Shown here: positions 16,484 to 25,367 of the stretch, one piece after another
How positions within the stretch are numbered: position 1 is the first letter of the stretch
Layout: each line of letters begins with the position of its first letter
Source: Rhodobacteraceae bacterium Alg231-04
Lineage (GTDB): Bacteria > Pseudomonadota > Alphaproteobacteria > Rhodobacterales > Rhodobacteraceae
DNA length: 32,731 nt
Assembly: GCA_900143635.1 (NCBI GenBank)
Contig: FREY01000022.1
Coordinates: 1 to 32,731, forward strand
Reading direction: 5' to 3'
Notes under the pieces: generated by a model
The model's input: only the letters and a program-made list of their open reading frames with translations
Told to the model about the DNA's origin: nothing
Database searches by the model: none
Position numbers and translations under genes: made by a program

Positions 16484-17985
16484 CTGCACCACGCATCGCC
16501 ATCGCGGGCTTTCAGCATGAAACCAATTGCTTCGGCGTCACCAAGGCCGGGTTGGCTGAATTTGAAATGGCGGATTCCTGGCCTGCCATGCTCCACGGTC
16601 CGGATGTTGTGGAACAAACGCGCGGAATGAACCTTCCCATCTCGGGCTTTGCAGAAGCAGCACTGGCCCAGGGTTTCGAAGTCGTGCCGGTTCTGTGGTG
16701 CTCGGCTGAACCTTCGGCCCAAGTATCCGATTATGCTTTTGAGACCATCTGTGGCAAAATCTTAGGCGGCTTACGAGACGCCGGATCACTGGACGGTGTC
16801 TACCTCGATCTTCACGGGGCCATGGTCACTGATAGCCTAGCAGATGGAGAGGGGGAGGTTTTGCGTCGTGTGCGGGCCTTAATCGGGCCGGACGTTCCGC
16901 TGGTCGCGAGTTTGGACCTGCACGCGAATGTCTCGACCGGGATGGTCGCACAGGCCGACTATCTGGCGATCTTTCGAACCTACCCGCATCTGGATATGGC
17001 CGAAACCGGTGCGCGTTGCCTGCCTGTTCTCCAGCGGTTGATGAACGGCGAAGTCCTGCATAAAGCCTTCCGCCAAGTACCTTTCCTGATCCCGCTTCAT
17101 GCGCAATTCACCGGCACGGCGCCTTTCAGCACCCTGTACGGCCGACTCCCGGCTTTGGCCGATAAGGGTGTCTTGGCGGATATCGCCCTTGGTTTTACCG
17201 CTGCCGACTTTCCCGACACTGGCCCGTCCTGCCTTACTTATGCGGCAACAGGCCAAAAGGCTGAAGAGGCAGCAGATGAGATCTTATCCGAATTTCTCAG
17301 CCTAGAGGACGTAGTGGACCACTCTATGCTATCGCTGGACGAGGCCGTCTGGGCCGCAAGCCAAAGCCGGGCCCGGCCTTTAATCCTGGCAGATGTTCAG
17401 GACAACCCAGGAGCCGGAGGAACATCAGACACCACGGGCCTGCTGGAGGCGTTGTTGACTGGTGGATGCACTGGCGTCCTGATGGGCCTTTTTCACGATC
17501 CTGAACTTGCCGAAAAGGCCCACGTCGCAGGACGTAGCACTTGCTTTCATGCCGATTTGGGAGGGAATTCGGGTCTCCCGGGGCATTGTCCGGTCAAGGC
17601 TGAGTTCGAAGTTCTGGCGTTGAACGATGGGGACTGTCATTATTCAGGTGAAATGTATGGCGGTGGCATCGCGACATTGGGCAAAAGCGCGGCGCTCAGG
17701 TTGTCCAAAAACGGGACCAAAATCGACATTGTCGTAACAAGCGTCAGGAACCAGTGTCTGGACTTGGCACAGTTCACCCACTTTGGATTGGACCCTTCAG
17801 AATACAAGACGGTCTGTGTGAAAAGCACAGTTCACTTCCGCGCGGCCTTCGACACGATTGCAGGTGACATTCAGCCTGTCTCGTCACCCGGTACCTTCGT
17901 CTGTGATCTTGAAAAGATCCCATTCAAGAATTTGCGTCCTGACAACCGCCTTCACTCGGGCAATGATTTGCAACCGAGCTCTTGA
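16480..17985 (+). CDS. M81-family metallopeptidase (MlrC-like)
   Basis: 501-residue protein of the MlrC family; the prototype cleaves linearised microcystin, and relatives are widespread in bacteria without toxin degradation. Motifs are FQHETNCF (residues 11-18), DLHGAM (110-115) and SLDLHAN (144-150), which supply probable zinc ligands, and the C-terminal half has the MlrC C domain (GGTSDTTGLLEALL). It is the last gene of the peptide-importer operon, so a role in cutting an imported peptide or amide is likely. I would not infer microcystin degradation. Confidence 0.93.
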   Translation: MTAPRIAIAGFQHETNCFGVTKAGLAEFEMADSWPAMLHGPDVVEQTRGMNLPISGFAEAALAQGFEVVPVLWCSAEPSAQVSDYAFETICGKILGGLRDAGSLDGVYLDLHGAMVTDSLADGEGEVLRRVRALIGPDVPLVASLDLHANVSTGMVAQADYLAIFRTYPHLDMAETGARCLPVLQRLMNGEVLHKAFRQVPFLIPLHAQFTGTAPFSTLYGRLPALADKGVLADIALGFTAADFPDTGPSCLTYAATGQKAEEAADEILSEFLSLEDVVDHSMLSLDEAVWAASQSRARPLILADVQDNPGAGGTSDTTGLLEALLTGGCTGVLMGLFHDPELAEKAHVAGRSTCFHADLGGNSGLPGHCPVKAEFEVLALNDGDCHYSGEMYGGGIATLGKSAALRLSKNGTKIDIVVTSVRNQCLDLAQFTHFGLDPSEYKTVCVKSTVHFRAAFDTIAGDIQPVSSPGTFVCDLEKIPFKNLRPDNRLHSGNDLQPSS

Positions 17986-18836
17986 AGCGCAAAAAGGGAA
18001 GCCAACAGCATCCGAAACGGTCCTCTTATCGAAAGCTATGCGCGTAAATTCTGCCCATGAAACGTGCGCAGAGTGACAAGTAACAGTTGCTCCGCGATCA
18101 GCATGCCACAAGGACGTGAAGGGATTCAGTAACTCGGCAGCGGGTAGGTTTCCAGAAAGTGTGTATTTGGAGCTGTGAATGTCTGCTTCGACCAATTTAG
18201 ATTTTTTGTCGCAGTTGCGGCGAATGACTGCAATCCGCCCTCCTTGCGGGAATTTACAAGGGCCAACAACAGGGCTGATTGGGTCCGCTTAGGGCTGATA
18301 GCGACATTTGCAAAGTCTCCGAGGTAAGGGCAGGTAAAAGGTCTGGGACGGCCCTGAGCAGTCGCAGATCATTCCCCTCCAGCGCTGCGGTGCAGCCCGT
18401 CATTCCGGACTTTCGCTGCACCCGCGCAACTTCAGAGGCGGCGAATTCACACAACGCAAACCTTGCTGCCGTTCGCCGCACATGCAGTATGGGCAGCTTG
18501 AGAGGGCCGCTATGCGCAGGAAGCAAGCTTTGCAAAGTTGCCGCCCCAGACGCCATGAAGCGTCACAACCGGCCCCTAGCTTTTTCTCATCTGGCTGCCG
18601 GTGGCTGTAATGCGGCGTCACTAGAGCGGTCATTCATCGGTTGTGCAAAAACTTACTTCCGCCAAGGGGCGCAGCGCTGACCTTGCCGCCGTTCTCTCCG
18701 AAAGCGAGATCTGGCGATTTCCGAACTCAAGCAGCGCAGCTCATACTACCGTTGAGGCAATTGCGGTCTTAGCAAGGTCGTTTATCTGTTGTGTGCTGTA
18801 GATGACCAATACACAATCGGATTGACGGCGCTTCAT
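17986..18836. other. Gene-free region between the M81 gene and the tandem repeat
   Basis: About 850 bp. Open frames of up to 133 codons exist on both strands but lack ribosome-binding sites, family resemblance and a consistent coding look. No tRNA, terminator or operator stood out. Words such as GCGAATGACTGCAATCCGCCC and CATTCCGGACTTTCGCTGC recall degenerate intergenic sequence that I associate with Roseobacter genomes, from memory and unchecked. Confidence 0.5.
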
Positions 18837-18989
18837 CCTTTCGCTCCTTTCGCTCCTTTCGCTCCTTTCGCTCCTTTCGCTCCTTTCGCTCCTTTCGCTC
18901 CTTTCGCTCCTTTCGCTCCTTTCGCTCCTTTCGCTCCTTTCGCTCCTTTCGCTCCTTTCGCTCCTTTCGCTCCTTTCGCTCCTTTCGCT
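18837..18989. repeat. Minisatellite: 17 perfect copies of a 9-bp unit
   Basis: The unit CCTTTCGCT is repeated 17 times with no mismatch (153 bp), followed by two bases of an eighteenth copy. The unit length is a multiple of three and no frame contains a stop, so open frames run through it on both strands. On the plus strand one frame gives Pro-Phe-Ala repeats (18789-19196, TTG start). On the minus strand one gives Ala-Lys-Gly repeats (18833-19171, GTG start overlapping the ridA stop by 4 bp). Neither has a good ribosome-binding site, so a real protein is doubtful. The perfect identity suggests recent expansion and probable length variation. Confidence 0.95.
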
Positions 18990-19167
18990 CCAGAGCCGAA
19001 GTTGGCCTTCATACTCGTAAGCTGGAATGCGGCCGCTTGTTTCGGACTTTCAACGCAGGCTGGTGAAAAGATTTTTCGGAAGTCTGTCCCTGCCTTAATG
19101 CGGCCATTGGAGCGTTGCAAAAGAGGCAAAACGTCACTGCTTTCTAACCTGTACAGACGGTCAGAGA
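18990..19167. other. Short gene-free stretch between the repeat and ridA
   Basis: No supported gene or terminator. It carries the non-repeat part of the two repeat-spanning open frames. Its sequence has the same degenerate look as 17986-18836. Confidence 0.4.
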
Positions 19168-19515
19168 TCACATCTCACAGGCAGCGGTCACAATAATTTC
19201 GACGCGAAGCTCGGGTCGGGCCAGTTTTGCCTCGCCACATGCACGCGCGGGTGCGACTCCTTCCGGCACCCAGGAATCCCAGACCGCGTTCATCTCGGCG
19301 AAGTCGTCCATGTCTGCGATCCAAACAATGGCCTGAAGGATCTGTTCCTTAGAGGACCCGGCCTTTGCCAGAAGGGCCTCGACGCGCGATAGGCAGTCGC
19401 GGGTCTGGTCAGCAACAGTAGCCCCGGCGCCGACCTGACCGCAGAGGTAGGCGACCCCATTGTGCTTCACGATCTTGCTCATGCGGGTGCCGGTGTCGAT
19501 GCGGGTGATTGTCAT
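19168..19515 (-). CDS. RidA-family protein (imine/enamine deaminase-like)
   Basis: 115-residue YjgF/YER057c/RidA-family protein. RidA proteins hydrolyse reactive imines released by amino-acid-oxidising enzymes. Visible marks are [31 protein letters not shown] and [10 protein letters not shown] with the key substrate-binding Arg at residue 91. The VEIIVTAA strand lacks the glutamate that follows in E. coli RidA, so it fits a YoaB-like subgroup better. The ATG at 19515 follows an AAAGGA site; a longer frame from 19590 runs into the upstream gene and is rejected. As last gene after three dehydrogenase subunits, a role on their imine product is a natural inference. Confidence 0.92.
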   Translation of the reverse strand: MTITRIDTGTRMSKIVKHNGVAYLCGQVGAGATVADQTRDCLSRVEALLAKAGSSKEQILQAIVWIADMDDFAEMNAVWDSWVPEGVAPARACGEAKLARPELRVEIIVTAACEM

Positions 19516-19534
19516 GTCTCTGGTCCTTTGATGG

Positions 19535-20650
19535 TTATAGTGTTTTGCGGTCAAACCGGTCGATGCGGAAAGCCGTGAGATCGAAATCACAAATCCCTCC
19601 GATCACCAAGTCGGCCATGACTTTTCCGGTGATAGGCCCCATCTGGAACCCATGGGCGGAGTAGCCGAAGGCGTGAAAGGCGCGGTCTGCATTCGCGGCG
19701 GGGCCAATCACCGGCAGGTTGTCCGGCATATAGGCCTCAAGCCCAGCCCACATCCTGTTGATCGAGGCCCCGGCCATTATAGGAAAAAACTCGATTGCCG
19801 TACGCGCCGCTGATGCCAGTTTGGCATAGTCCAGCCGGGTTTCATTCCGCGCACGGTCGGCAAATCCTTTGGCCCCACCGCCGATCAGCACCGTGCCGTT
19901 GGCGAATTGCTTGAAGCTGAGCTGACGGCTGACTGCGCCAACGACCGGTCCTGCGAAATGCGGCAGGCGGGTAGTGATCATCAGCATAGGCGCCGCATGG
20001 CTGAGCGGGACCTGATCGCCAATCATCGTGGCAACTTTGTCAGCCCAGGCTCCGGCGCAATTCACGACCGTGTCGCCCTCATAATCCGCAGTCCGAGTTT
20101 GGACGAGCCAGACTGGTCCAACGCGGCGCATGCTGATCAGCTCTTCCCCTTCCATGAAACGCGCACCGGCCCTGATGGCTGCACGTTTGAAGGCGAGCGT
20201 GGCTTTGTAGGGGATTGCATAGCCGTCCAGATCCGAGGTCACCCCGCCAAGGCATGAAGGATGCACATGCGGTAAGGCCTCGCGCAATTCCTGCTGATCC
20301 ATCAACCGCTCGTGGCTGTGCCCGGCAGATTGCATGACTTGTTGGCGGGCTCTCAGTGTTTCGATGTCCGCATCGTCGGCGGCAATGTTGATTAGGCTGC
20401 GGCGGCGGAAACCGGTGTCCTCGCCCAGGGTTTTGTCCAATCCCTGCCACATCTGCATTGATGCCTTTGACAGGGGAACTTCGGCTATGTCGCGGCCCAA
20501 AAGCCGTACCCCGCCGGCATTCACGCCCGAGGCGTGCCGTCCTGCGTAGTCCTTCTCCAGAACGATGACCGAGACACCTGATTTTGCAAGGTGATATGCG
20601 GTTGCGCAGCCCTGAATGCCGCCGCCGATTATCAAAACGTCTGCATTCAT
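19535..20650 (-). CDS. DAO-type FAD-dependent dehydrogenase, HcnC / hydroxyproline-dehydrogenase beta-like
   Basis: 371-residue flavoprotein of the glycine/D-amino-acid oxidase family. The dinucleotide motif [21 protein letters not shown] is at residues 5-25, with the acidic VLEKD after it. The C-terminal FAD segment reads [20 protein letters not shown]. With the two preceding genes it forms a three-subunit dehydrogenase of the type seen in hydrogen cyanide synthase (HcnABC), opine oxidases and D-hydroxyproline dehydrogenase. It probably carries the catalytic site that oxidises an amine or imino acid. It overlaps the upstream gene by 4 bp. The substrate cannot be fixed from sequence. Confidence 0.92.
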   Translation of the reverse strand: MNADVLIIGGGIQGCATAYHLAKSGVSVIVLEKDYAGRHASGVNAGGVRLLGRDIAEVPLSKASMQMWQGLDKTLGEDTGFRRRSLINIAADDADIETLRARQQVMQSAGHSHERLMDQQELREALPHVHPSCLGGVTSDLDGYAIPYKATLAFKRAAIRAGARFMEGEELISMRRVGPVWLVQTRTADYEGDTVVNCAGAWADKVATMIGDQVPLSHAAPMLMITTRLPHFAGPVVGAVSRQLSFKQFANGTVLIGGGAKGFADRARNETRLDYAKLASAARTAIEFFPIMAGASINRMWAGLEAYMPDNLPVIGPAANADRAFHAFGYSAHGFQMGPITGKVMADLVIGGICDFDLTAFRIDRFDRKTL

Positions 20651-22050
20651 TCTGCGGCCTCCTTATCAGATTGGGCTGACAGGGCGTGGAAGCGGCTGAA
20701 TTCCTTCAGGTTGAGCAGGCGTTGCGGGCTGCGCAATCGATAGTACCCCACATCGGCCTCGGAAATTCCGCGCCACTTCGCCAGAAGGCCAGTTACAATC
20801 GGCCCGCATTGGCGTCCCTGGCAGGGGCCCATTCCGCAGCGTGTCAGTGATTTCAGCGCATTGGGGTTGGCGGCACCTTTGTCGAAGCCATCCCTCAGGT
20901 TCTGGACGCTTTGTTCCTCGCAGCGGCAAACCAGCGTGTCTGGATCTTCCGGCAGGCTGAGTGCGGGGGCGGGATTGTAGAGCGTGTCGATGAAGCGGCG
21001 GAACGGGGCCTGTTTGGCGAGGAACGCATGATCAAGGCGGCACTGTTGGTCCCGGTCCTGCAGGTTGATCCGACCCAGCCGGGTCAGGATATTTGCCGCC
21101 GCAACCCGGCCAGAGGACTGTGCGGCCTCGGCGCCGGAAATGCGCGCACCATCGCCTGCGACCGAGATATGCGGTGATGAGCTTTGTCCCCACGCATTGG
21201 ATTTCACATGCCAGCACTTCTGGATGTCGCTCCAGACATGGTCCAGCCCCAAGGCACGGGTAATGTTGGTCTGGGGGATCACCCCGTGGTGCAGAAATAC
21301 AGTATCAGATCGAATGTCCCGCCTCCCATTGCTGTGAAACGAAAGCCCTTCAGCACGCTGGTCTCCAAGAATGCGCAGCTCGCGAGCGTTGCGATAGAAC
21401 GGGATGCCCGAGGCCCTTATTTCCCGCAGCAACGACAGCCCCTTGTGCAGCATCGGCCAGGAACGCAGCGCCGAGGGGCCCAAGTGCATGGCAGAACGGT
21501 AGTTAGCCAGAGGTGTCGTATCCACCAGACCGGCCACTTTCACTCCCAGCCGCAGATATTGGGCAACGATGAGATAGAGCAGCGGCCCGGAGCCGGCAAA
21601 AACGGCGTTTTCCGCAGTAACGGCATCTGATTTCAACATGACCTGTGCAGAGCCGGCGGTCATCACCCCCGGCAGGGTCCAGCCGGGGATCGGCATCGGG
21701 CGTTCCATCGCGCCGGGGCAGATCAGGATTTCGCGTGTTTGAATCTGATGAGTTTCGCCGTCGCGCGAAAACAGGATCGTTCCATCGCTTCCGATGTGCC
21801 AGACATCCGCGTCGGCCATATGGGTGGCGCCGCTGTTTTCATAAGCTTCGATCAGCGCTGCACCTTGCAGATACTCTTCGCCCAGCAAAGAGACGTCAGC
21901 CAAGGGGCTGTCCGCCACCGACCGGTAAATCTGGCCGCCAGCCCGAGGCGCGCGATCCAAAACGATGGTATCAGCCCCCGCAGCAGAGAGGGAAATCGCC
22001 GCTGACATGCCGGCCGGGCCCGCGCCAATGATCGCACAGTCAAAGGCCAT
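20647..22050 (-). CDS. FAD-dependent oxidoreductase with BFD-like [2Fe-2S] domain, HcnB/OoxA-like
   Basis: 467-residue subunit. N-terminal FAD motif IIGAGPAGMSAA at residues 7-18 and a second nucleotide motif near 151-156 (FAGSGP). The C-terminal domain has Cys375 and Cys377 (CRC) with Cys410 and Cys415 (CQGRQC), the ligand pattern of a BFD-like iron-sulfur domain. The RCGMGPCQGRQC string is typical of HcnB and opine oxidase alpha subunits. It should pass electrons between the DAO-type subunit and the small ferredoxin-like subunit. It overlaps the 2Fe-2S gene by 11 bp. Confidence 0.92.
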   Translation of the reverse strand: MAFDCAIIGAGPAGMSAAISLSAAGADTIVLDRAPRAGGQIYRSVADSPLADVSLLGEEYLQGAALIEAYENSGATHMADADVWHIGSDGTILFSRDGETHQIQTREILICPGAMERPMPIPGWTLPGVMTAGSAQVMLKSDAVTAENAVFAGSGPLLYLIVAQYLRLGVKVAGLVDTTPLANYRSAMHLGPSALRSWPMLHKGLSLLREIRASGIPFYRNARELRILGDQRAEGLSFHSNGRRDIRSDTVFLHHGVIPQTNITRALGLDHVWSDIQKCWHVKSNAWGQSSSPHISVAGDGARISGAEAAQSSGRVAAANILTRLGRINLQDRDQQCRLDHAFLAKQAPFRRFIDTLYNPAPALSLPEDPDTLVCRCEEQSVQNLRDGFDKGAANPNALKSLTRCGMGPCQGRQCGPIVTGLLAKWRGISEADVGYYRLRSPQRLLNLKEFSRFHALSAQSDKEAAE

Positions 22051-22351
22051 GGTTCTGCGCTCCGCTGTGTTCGGTGATGTTCTGGGTTTGGATGGTCATG
22101 CCTTCGGTCACGCGCCTTAGGCAGGCCTGCTGGTTGGGCTGCCCATCGATTTCCACCATGCATTCAAAACACACGCCCATTGCGCAAAAGGCGCTGCGGT
22201 CTTCGCCGGACAAGGCGGCCTGCCGGGTCACGGTCTGCCCGGCAAGGGCCATTGCTGCCCAGACGGTTTGTCCGGCGTGTGCCGGGACGGATTGCCCGTT
22301 GATTGTGACCATGACGGTTGATGAAGAAGGGCGCCGCAGCGATGTAAACAT
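22040..22351 (-). CDS. (2Fe-2S)-binding protein, HcnA-like small subunit
   Basis: 103-residue ferredoxin-like subunit. Cys56, Cys61, Cys64 and Cys77 (CAMGVCFEC, then QQAC) form the C-x4-C-x2-C-x12-C pattern of plant-type [2Fe-2S] folds. The ATG at 22351 follows AAGGTC. A longer frame from 22417 would start inside the upstream hairpin region and is rejected. Gene order small subunit, FAD/BFD subunit, DAO subunit matches hcnABC. HCN formation is not implied; related sets oxidise hydroxyproline, opines and other amino-acid derivatives. Confidence 0.9.
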   Translation of the reverse strand: MFTSLRRPSSSTVMVTINGQSVPAHAGQTVWAAMALAGQTVTRQAALSGEDRSAFCAMGVCFECMVEIDGQPNQQACLRRVTEGMTIQTQNITEHSGAQNHGL

Positions 22352-22377
22352 GACCGAAGACCTTGGTGAGAGAGGTA

Positions 22378-22405
22378 CAGGGGCAGCAGCGTTGCGCTGC
22401 CCCTG
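22378..22405 (-). terminator. 10-bp GC-rich hairpin between TRAP and dehydrogenase genes
   Basis: CAGGGGCAGC pairs perfectly with GCTGCCCCTG across an 8-nt loop, in the 75-bp gap between the dctP stop and the 2Fe-2S start. On the minus strand it is followed by TACCTCTCT rather than a T-run. It may attenuate transcription or protect the 3' end of the TRAP message, giving different levels of transporter and enzyme. Confidence 0.5.
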
Positions 22406-22426
22406 CGTTTGGATCATCCGAGTGGC

Positions 22427-23419
22427 TTATTTGCCGATCTGGTCGAGGATGGACTGACCCCATTCCTGACCGACATCGGACAGAACAACCGGCCAGACCT
22501 GCTCGCGGACATGGGCAGCGGTTGCCGCCAGTTCAGCGTCGCTTAGCGAGACGATCTTGGCGCCGTTGTCGGCCAGCTTTTGTTCGAACGCACCCTGGTC
22601 GGCTTCGGCGGTTGTCCAGCGCGTGGCCTCAAATTCCAGCGCGGCGGCTTCGAGTGCTGCACGGTCGGCCTCGCTGAGATCTGCCAAAGCACCGGAGTTG
22701 ATGATCATGTACCAGACTTCAAAATGTGTGTTCACCGGCACATAGGCGCTGGTCACATCCCGGAAGGACGCATAATAGCCTTCGGCACCCGATCCCACGA
22801 CACCGTCCACCACGCCGGTCTGAACGGCGGTGAAGGCTTCGGAGAAGGGAATGGGAGAGCTGATATAGCCGAGCGCATCCGCTGTTAGCTGGAAACTCTT
22901 GATGCCAGGAACGCGGACCTTGATACCTTTAGAGGCCAGCGGATCACCGGGGGAAACCGGATCTGTGTGCAGAGCGACACCGCCGAAATACACCGGGTAG
23001 GCCGCCAGCATGGTGATGTCCTGCTTGGCATAAAGCTCTTTCATGGCGCCGTGGATGGCACCACCGGGGCCGTAGATCTCCTTGGCCTCGGCCCAGTTGG
23101 CCGCAACGTAAGGAAAGGCGCTGATCTGCATGCGGCGGTCAACGGCGGTGGCAGCCGGTTGCACGGCCATGTCGATGGCACCGACCGAGATACGCTCTTG
23201 TACGGATGTGTAATCCCCAAGCGCCGAGGCGGGGAAAAGGTTCAGCTCCAGCGAACCATCGGTGGCCGAGGATACGTTTTCGGCAAAGGCGCGCAACTCG
23301 TTGTCGATTGTGGCGCCCTGAGGGCGGATATGGCTGACTTTCAGCGAGTCAGCGGCGGCAATTCCGGCTGTTGCAACAAGCACTGCGGCAACGCAGGTGG
23401 ATTTCAGGAAGTTCATCAT
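22427..23419 (-). CDS. TRAP transporter substrate-binding protein (DctP)
   Basis: 330-residue periplasmic receptor. A Sec signal peptide (MMNFLKSTCVAAVLVATAGIAAA) should be cleaved near residue 23-24. The region KGIKVRVPGIKSFQLTADALG has the conserved arginine and AFTAVQTGVVDGVVGSGAEGYY the usual ligand loop. A good GGAGGAGA site precedes the ATG. The large and small permeases are encoded just upstream, so the order here is dctQ-dctM-dctP, different from the first TRAP set. The ligand is probably the substrate of the neighbouring dehydrogenase. Confidence 0.93.
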   Translation of the reverse strand: MMNFLKSTCVAAVLVATAGIAAADSLKVSHIRPQGATIDNELRAFAENVSSATDGSLELNLFPASALGDYTSVQERISVGAIDMAVQPAATAVDRRMQISAFPYVAANWAEAKEIYGPGGAIHGAMKELYAKQDITMLAAYPVYFGGVALHTDPVSPGDPLASKGIKVRVPGIKSFQLTADALGYISSPIPFSEAFTAVQTGVVDGVVGSGAEGYYASFRDVTSAYVPVNTHFEVWYMIINSGALADLSEADRAALEAAALEFEATRWTTAEADQGAFEQKLADNGAKIVSLSDAELAATAAHVREQVWPVVLSDVGQEWGQSILDQIGK

Positions 23420-23455
23420 TTTGGTCTCCTCCGATGTGATGATGTTGGGGTGGTT

Positions 23456-24754
23456 TCAGTAGCCAAAGAAGCGCGGCAGCCCGAGCGACAGGTCCGGCCA
23501 GAAGCTGGTCAGGAACACGACAGGCAGATAGCCGAGCAGGATGAGGATCATGGCGGGGCGGATCACCTTAGTGACTGGCACCTGGCCAATGCGTGCGCCC
23601 AGATAGAGGATCGAGGCATAGGGCGGGGTGACGCCACCCATGGCGGTGTTGACGCCCATGATTGCGGCGAATTGCACCGGGCTGACCCCGATGGCCTGCA
23701 TCAGCGGCAGCAGCAGCGGTGCAATCAGGATGATGGCGGTCACATCGTTGACTACCATGCCCACCAGAAACAGCAGGATGTTGATCAGGATCAGCAGGAT
23801 CACCTTGTTTTCGGTGATCGCAAAGATCGCTTCGACTAGTGCCTGCGGGATGCTTTCCAGCACGAACATCTGACTGAGGATCATCGAGAACAGGATCATC
23901 AGCATTATCGCTCCAACCGAGGTCGCCGCCTCACGGCCCGCACCAAGGAAGGTTTTCACGTCCAGACCGCGATAGATCATGAACCCGACCGGGATCGCAT
24001 AGATCACCGCTACGGCTGCGGCTTCGGTCGGGGTCATGATGCCGCCGTAGATGCCGCCCAGAATGATGACCGGCATCAGCAACGCCGGCGTAGCTTTGAA
24101 GCCCCGGCTGCTGGCCTCGGCGACAAACTCAGCGCCTTTCAGTGGTTCGTTCAGTTTCAAAGGAAACTTGCGGGCCATGCGGATGTTGACCAGCGAAAAG
24201 CTGAGCATGATCAGCAGACCGGGGCCAAGCGTGGCAAGGAAACAGGCCAGGATCGATGTATCGGTGACCCAGCCATAGACGATCATAGTGACCGAGGGTG
24301 GGATCAGCAGGCCCAGAAGAGAGGCATTGGCAATCAGCGCCGTGGCATATTCGCGGGGGTAGCCCTGCTTCTCCATTTCCGGGATCAGCAGCGGGCCGAT
24401 CGCGGCAACCCCGGTGAGGCCCGAACCAGAGATGGCGCCGATCAGGGCACAGGATACGGTTGCCACCACGCCCAACCCGCCGCGCAGATGACCGATGAAA
24501 ATATTGACGAAGTTCAGCAGGCTGGCGGCAATGCCCGAGACACTCATGATCGTGCCAGCCAGAACAAACAGCGGGATGGCAAGCAGCACCGGGTTGCCCA
24601 ACTGCTGGAACCCCCAGAGCATATTGCCCTTCATCACCACGTCGCCGAGATAATACATCACCATCAGGCCAGCGCCGAAACAGTAGGGGAGCGGCACACC
24701 AAGCGTCAGCAGGACAACGAGGATCAGTACCGCAAACAGTGCGATTTCAACCAT
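23456..24754 (-). CDS. TRAP transporter large permease (DctM)
   Basis: 432-residue polytopic membrane protein of the DctM family, with about 12 hydrophobic segments and motifs GLTGVAAIGPLLIPEMEKQGYPREYA, LGLLIPPSVTMIVYGWVT, TPTEAAAVAVIYA and TPPYASILYLG. The ATG at 24754 has AAAGGA 8 bp upstream and overlaps the dctQ stop by 8 bp. A TTG six codons earlier lacks such a site. It is only distantly like the DctM at 2991-4274, so the two TRAP systems are not a recent duplication. Confidence 0.94.
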   Translation of the reverse strand: MVEIALFAVLILVVLLTLGVPLPYCFGAGLMVMYYLGDVVMKGNMLWGFQQLGNPVLLAIPLFVLAGTIMSVSGIAASLLNFVNIFIGHLRGGLGVVATVSCALIGAISGSGLTGVAAIGPLLIPEMEKQGYPREYATALIANASLLGLLIPPSVTMIVYGWVTDTSILACFLATLGPGLLIMLSFSLVNIRMARKFPLKLNEPLKGAEFVAEASSRGFKATPALLMPVIILGGIYGGIMTPTEAAAVAVIYAIPVGFMIYRGLDVKTFLGAGREAATSVGAIMLMILFSMILSQMFVLESIPQALVEAIFAITENKVILLILINILLFLVGMVVNDVTAIILIAPLLLPLMQAIGVSPVQFAAIMGVNTAMGGVTPPYASILYLGARIGQVPVTKVIRPAMILILLGYLPVVFLTSFWPDLSLGLPRFFGY

Positions 24755-25223
24755 TGGAACGGTCCTTTGCAAAAATGGCGTGCAGGTGGGTCAGGAAGTG
24801 GCCGACGGTGAAGACCATCATCAGGACAAGCCCGATAAACAGCGCCACATCGACCCAGAACGTGGGCAGGTACAGGGTGGGGCTTTCACGCCAAACGCGG
24901 TGCGAGTATTTGGCAAAATCCCAGGCCCAGTACGTGAGCCACAGGCCGATGATCAGGCTGATGACCTCTCCGATGGCGGCCAGAACCTGATGCTGACGCT
25001 CGGTCTTCAGGAAAATTTCAAGCACATTGGCGCGGATATGTGTGTTTTCCCGTGATGCATTCACCGCCCCCAGAACATAGAGCCACAGGGTCGGGAAAAG
25101 CAGGCTTTCCTCCAGCCCCATCACCGGAATTTCCAGAACATATCTGGTGATCACCTGAACGAACTGACCAAGCGCAACCGCGCAGATCAATGCCGTCAGC
25201 AGGACGCTAGAAAACCGTGTCAT
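24747..25223 (-). CDS. TRAP transporter small permease (DctQ)
   Basis: 158-residue protein with four hydrophobic segments (from SSVLLTALICAVALGQFVQVITRY to LFIGLVLMMVFTVGHFL). The ATG at 25223 has a strong GGGAGGGG site 4-5 bp upstream. A longer frame to 25388 would overlap the divergent lysR and has no ribosome-binding site, so it is rejected. It is the first gene of the minus-strand operon. The EESLLFPTLWLYVLGAV region resembles DctQ proteins. Confidence 0.88.
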   Translation of the reverse strand: MTRFSSVLLTALICAVALGQFVQVITRYVLEIPVMGLEESLLFPTLWLYVLGAVNASRENTHIRANVLEIFLKTERQHQVLAAIGEVISLIIGLWLTYWAWDFAKYSHRVWRESPTLYLPTFWVDVALFIGLVLMMVFTVGHFLTHLHAIFAKDRSNG

Positions 25224-25367
25224 GAACCCCTCCCAGGCTGCGCAGAATTTGTCTGTGCTGGTCCACAAAGGGTCTCGATCAGAGGGCATTAAGTCAAAAC
25301 GATTAAATTGATTATGGAATAGAGTTACTTTATATGGATAGAAAATTATGTGGAAAAACAACGAGCC
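25224..25367. promoter_or_regulatory. Divergent control region between dctQ and lysR
   Basis: This 144-bp AT-rich gap must hold the promoters for the TRAP/dehydrogenase operon and the divergent lysR. ATTAA occurs twice near 25289-25306, and an imperfect dyad TTTATAT-GG-ATAGAAA lies at about 25329-25344. No perfect LysR-type palindrome stands out, so no operator is assigned. Confidence 0.45.

Noticed and set aside
16480-17985. Microcystin degradation gene mlrC
   Set aside because: No mlrA, mlrB or mlrD partners; M81 proteins are common next to peptide importers in this group.
18254-18680. Overlapping open frames on both strands in the gene-free region
   Set aside because: No motifs or ribosome-binding sites, and the two strands are equally open; treated as non-coding.
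18837-18989. CRISPR array
   Set aside because: The 9-bp units are contiguous with no spacers and no cas genes are present; it is a minisatellite.
18789-19196. Plus-strand open frame with Pro-Phe-Ala repeats as a protein gene
   Set aside because: TTG start, no ribosome-binding site, overlaps the ridA end, and the repeat keeps all frames open by itself.
19535-22351. Hydrogen cyanide synthase hcnABC
   Set aside because: Gene order and motifs match, but the same architecture serves opine and hydroxyproline oxidation; RidA and TRAP neighbours favour amino-acid catabolism.
22967-23839. Plus-strand open frame of 290 codons antisense to the TRAP genes
   Set aside because: Shadow of dctP and dctM; composition and lack of motifs argue against a gene.
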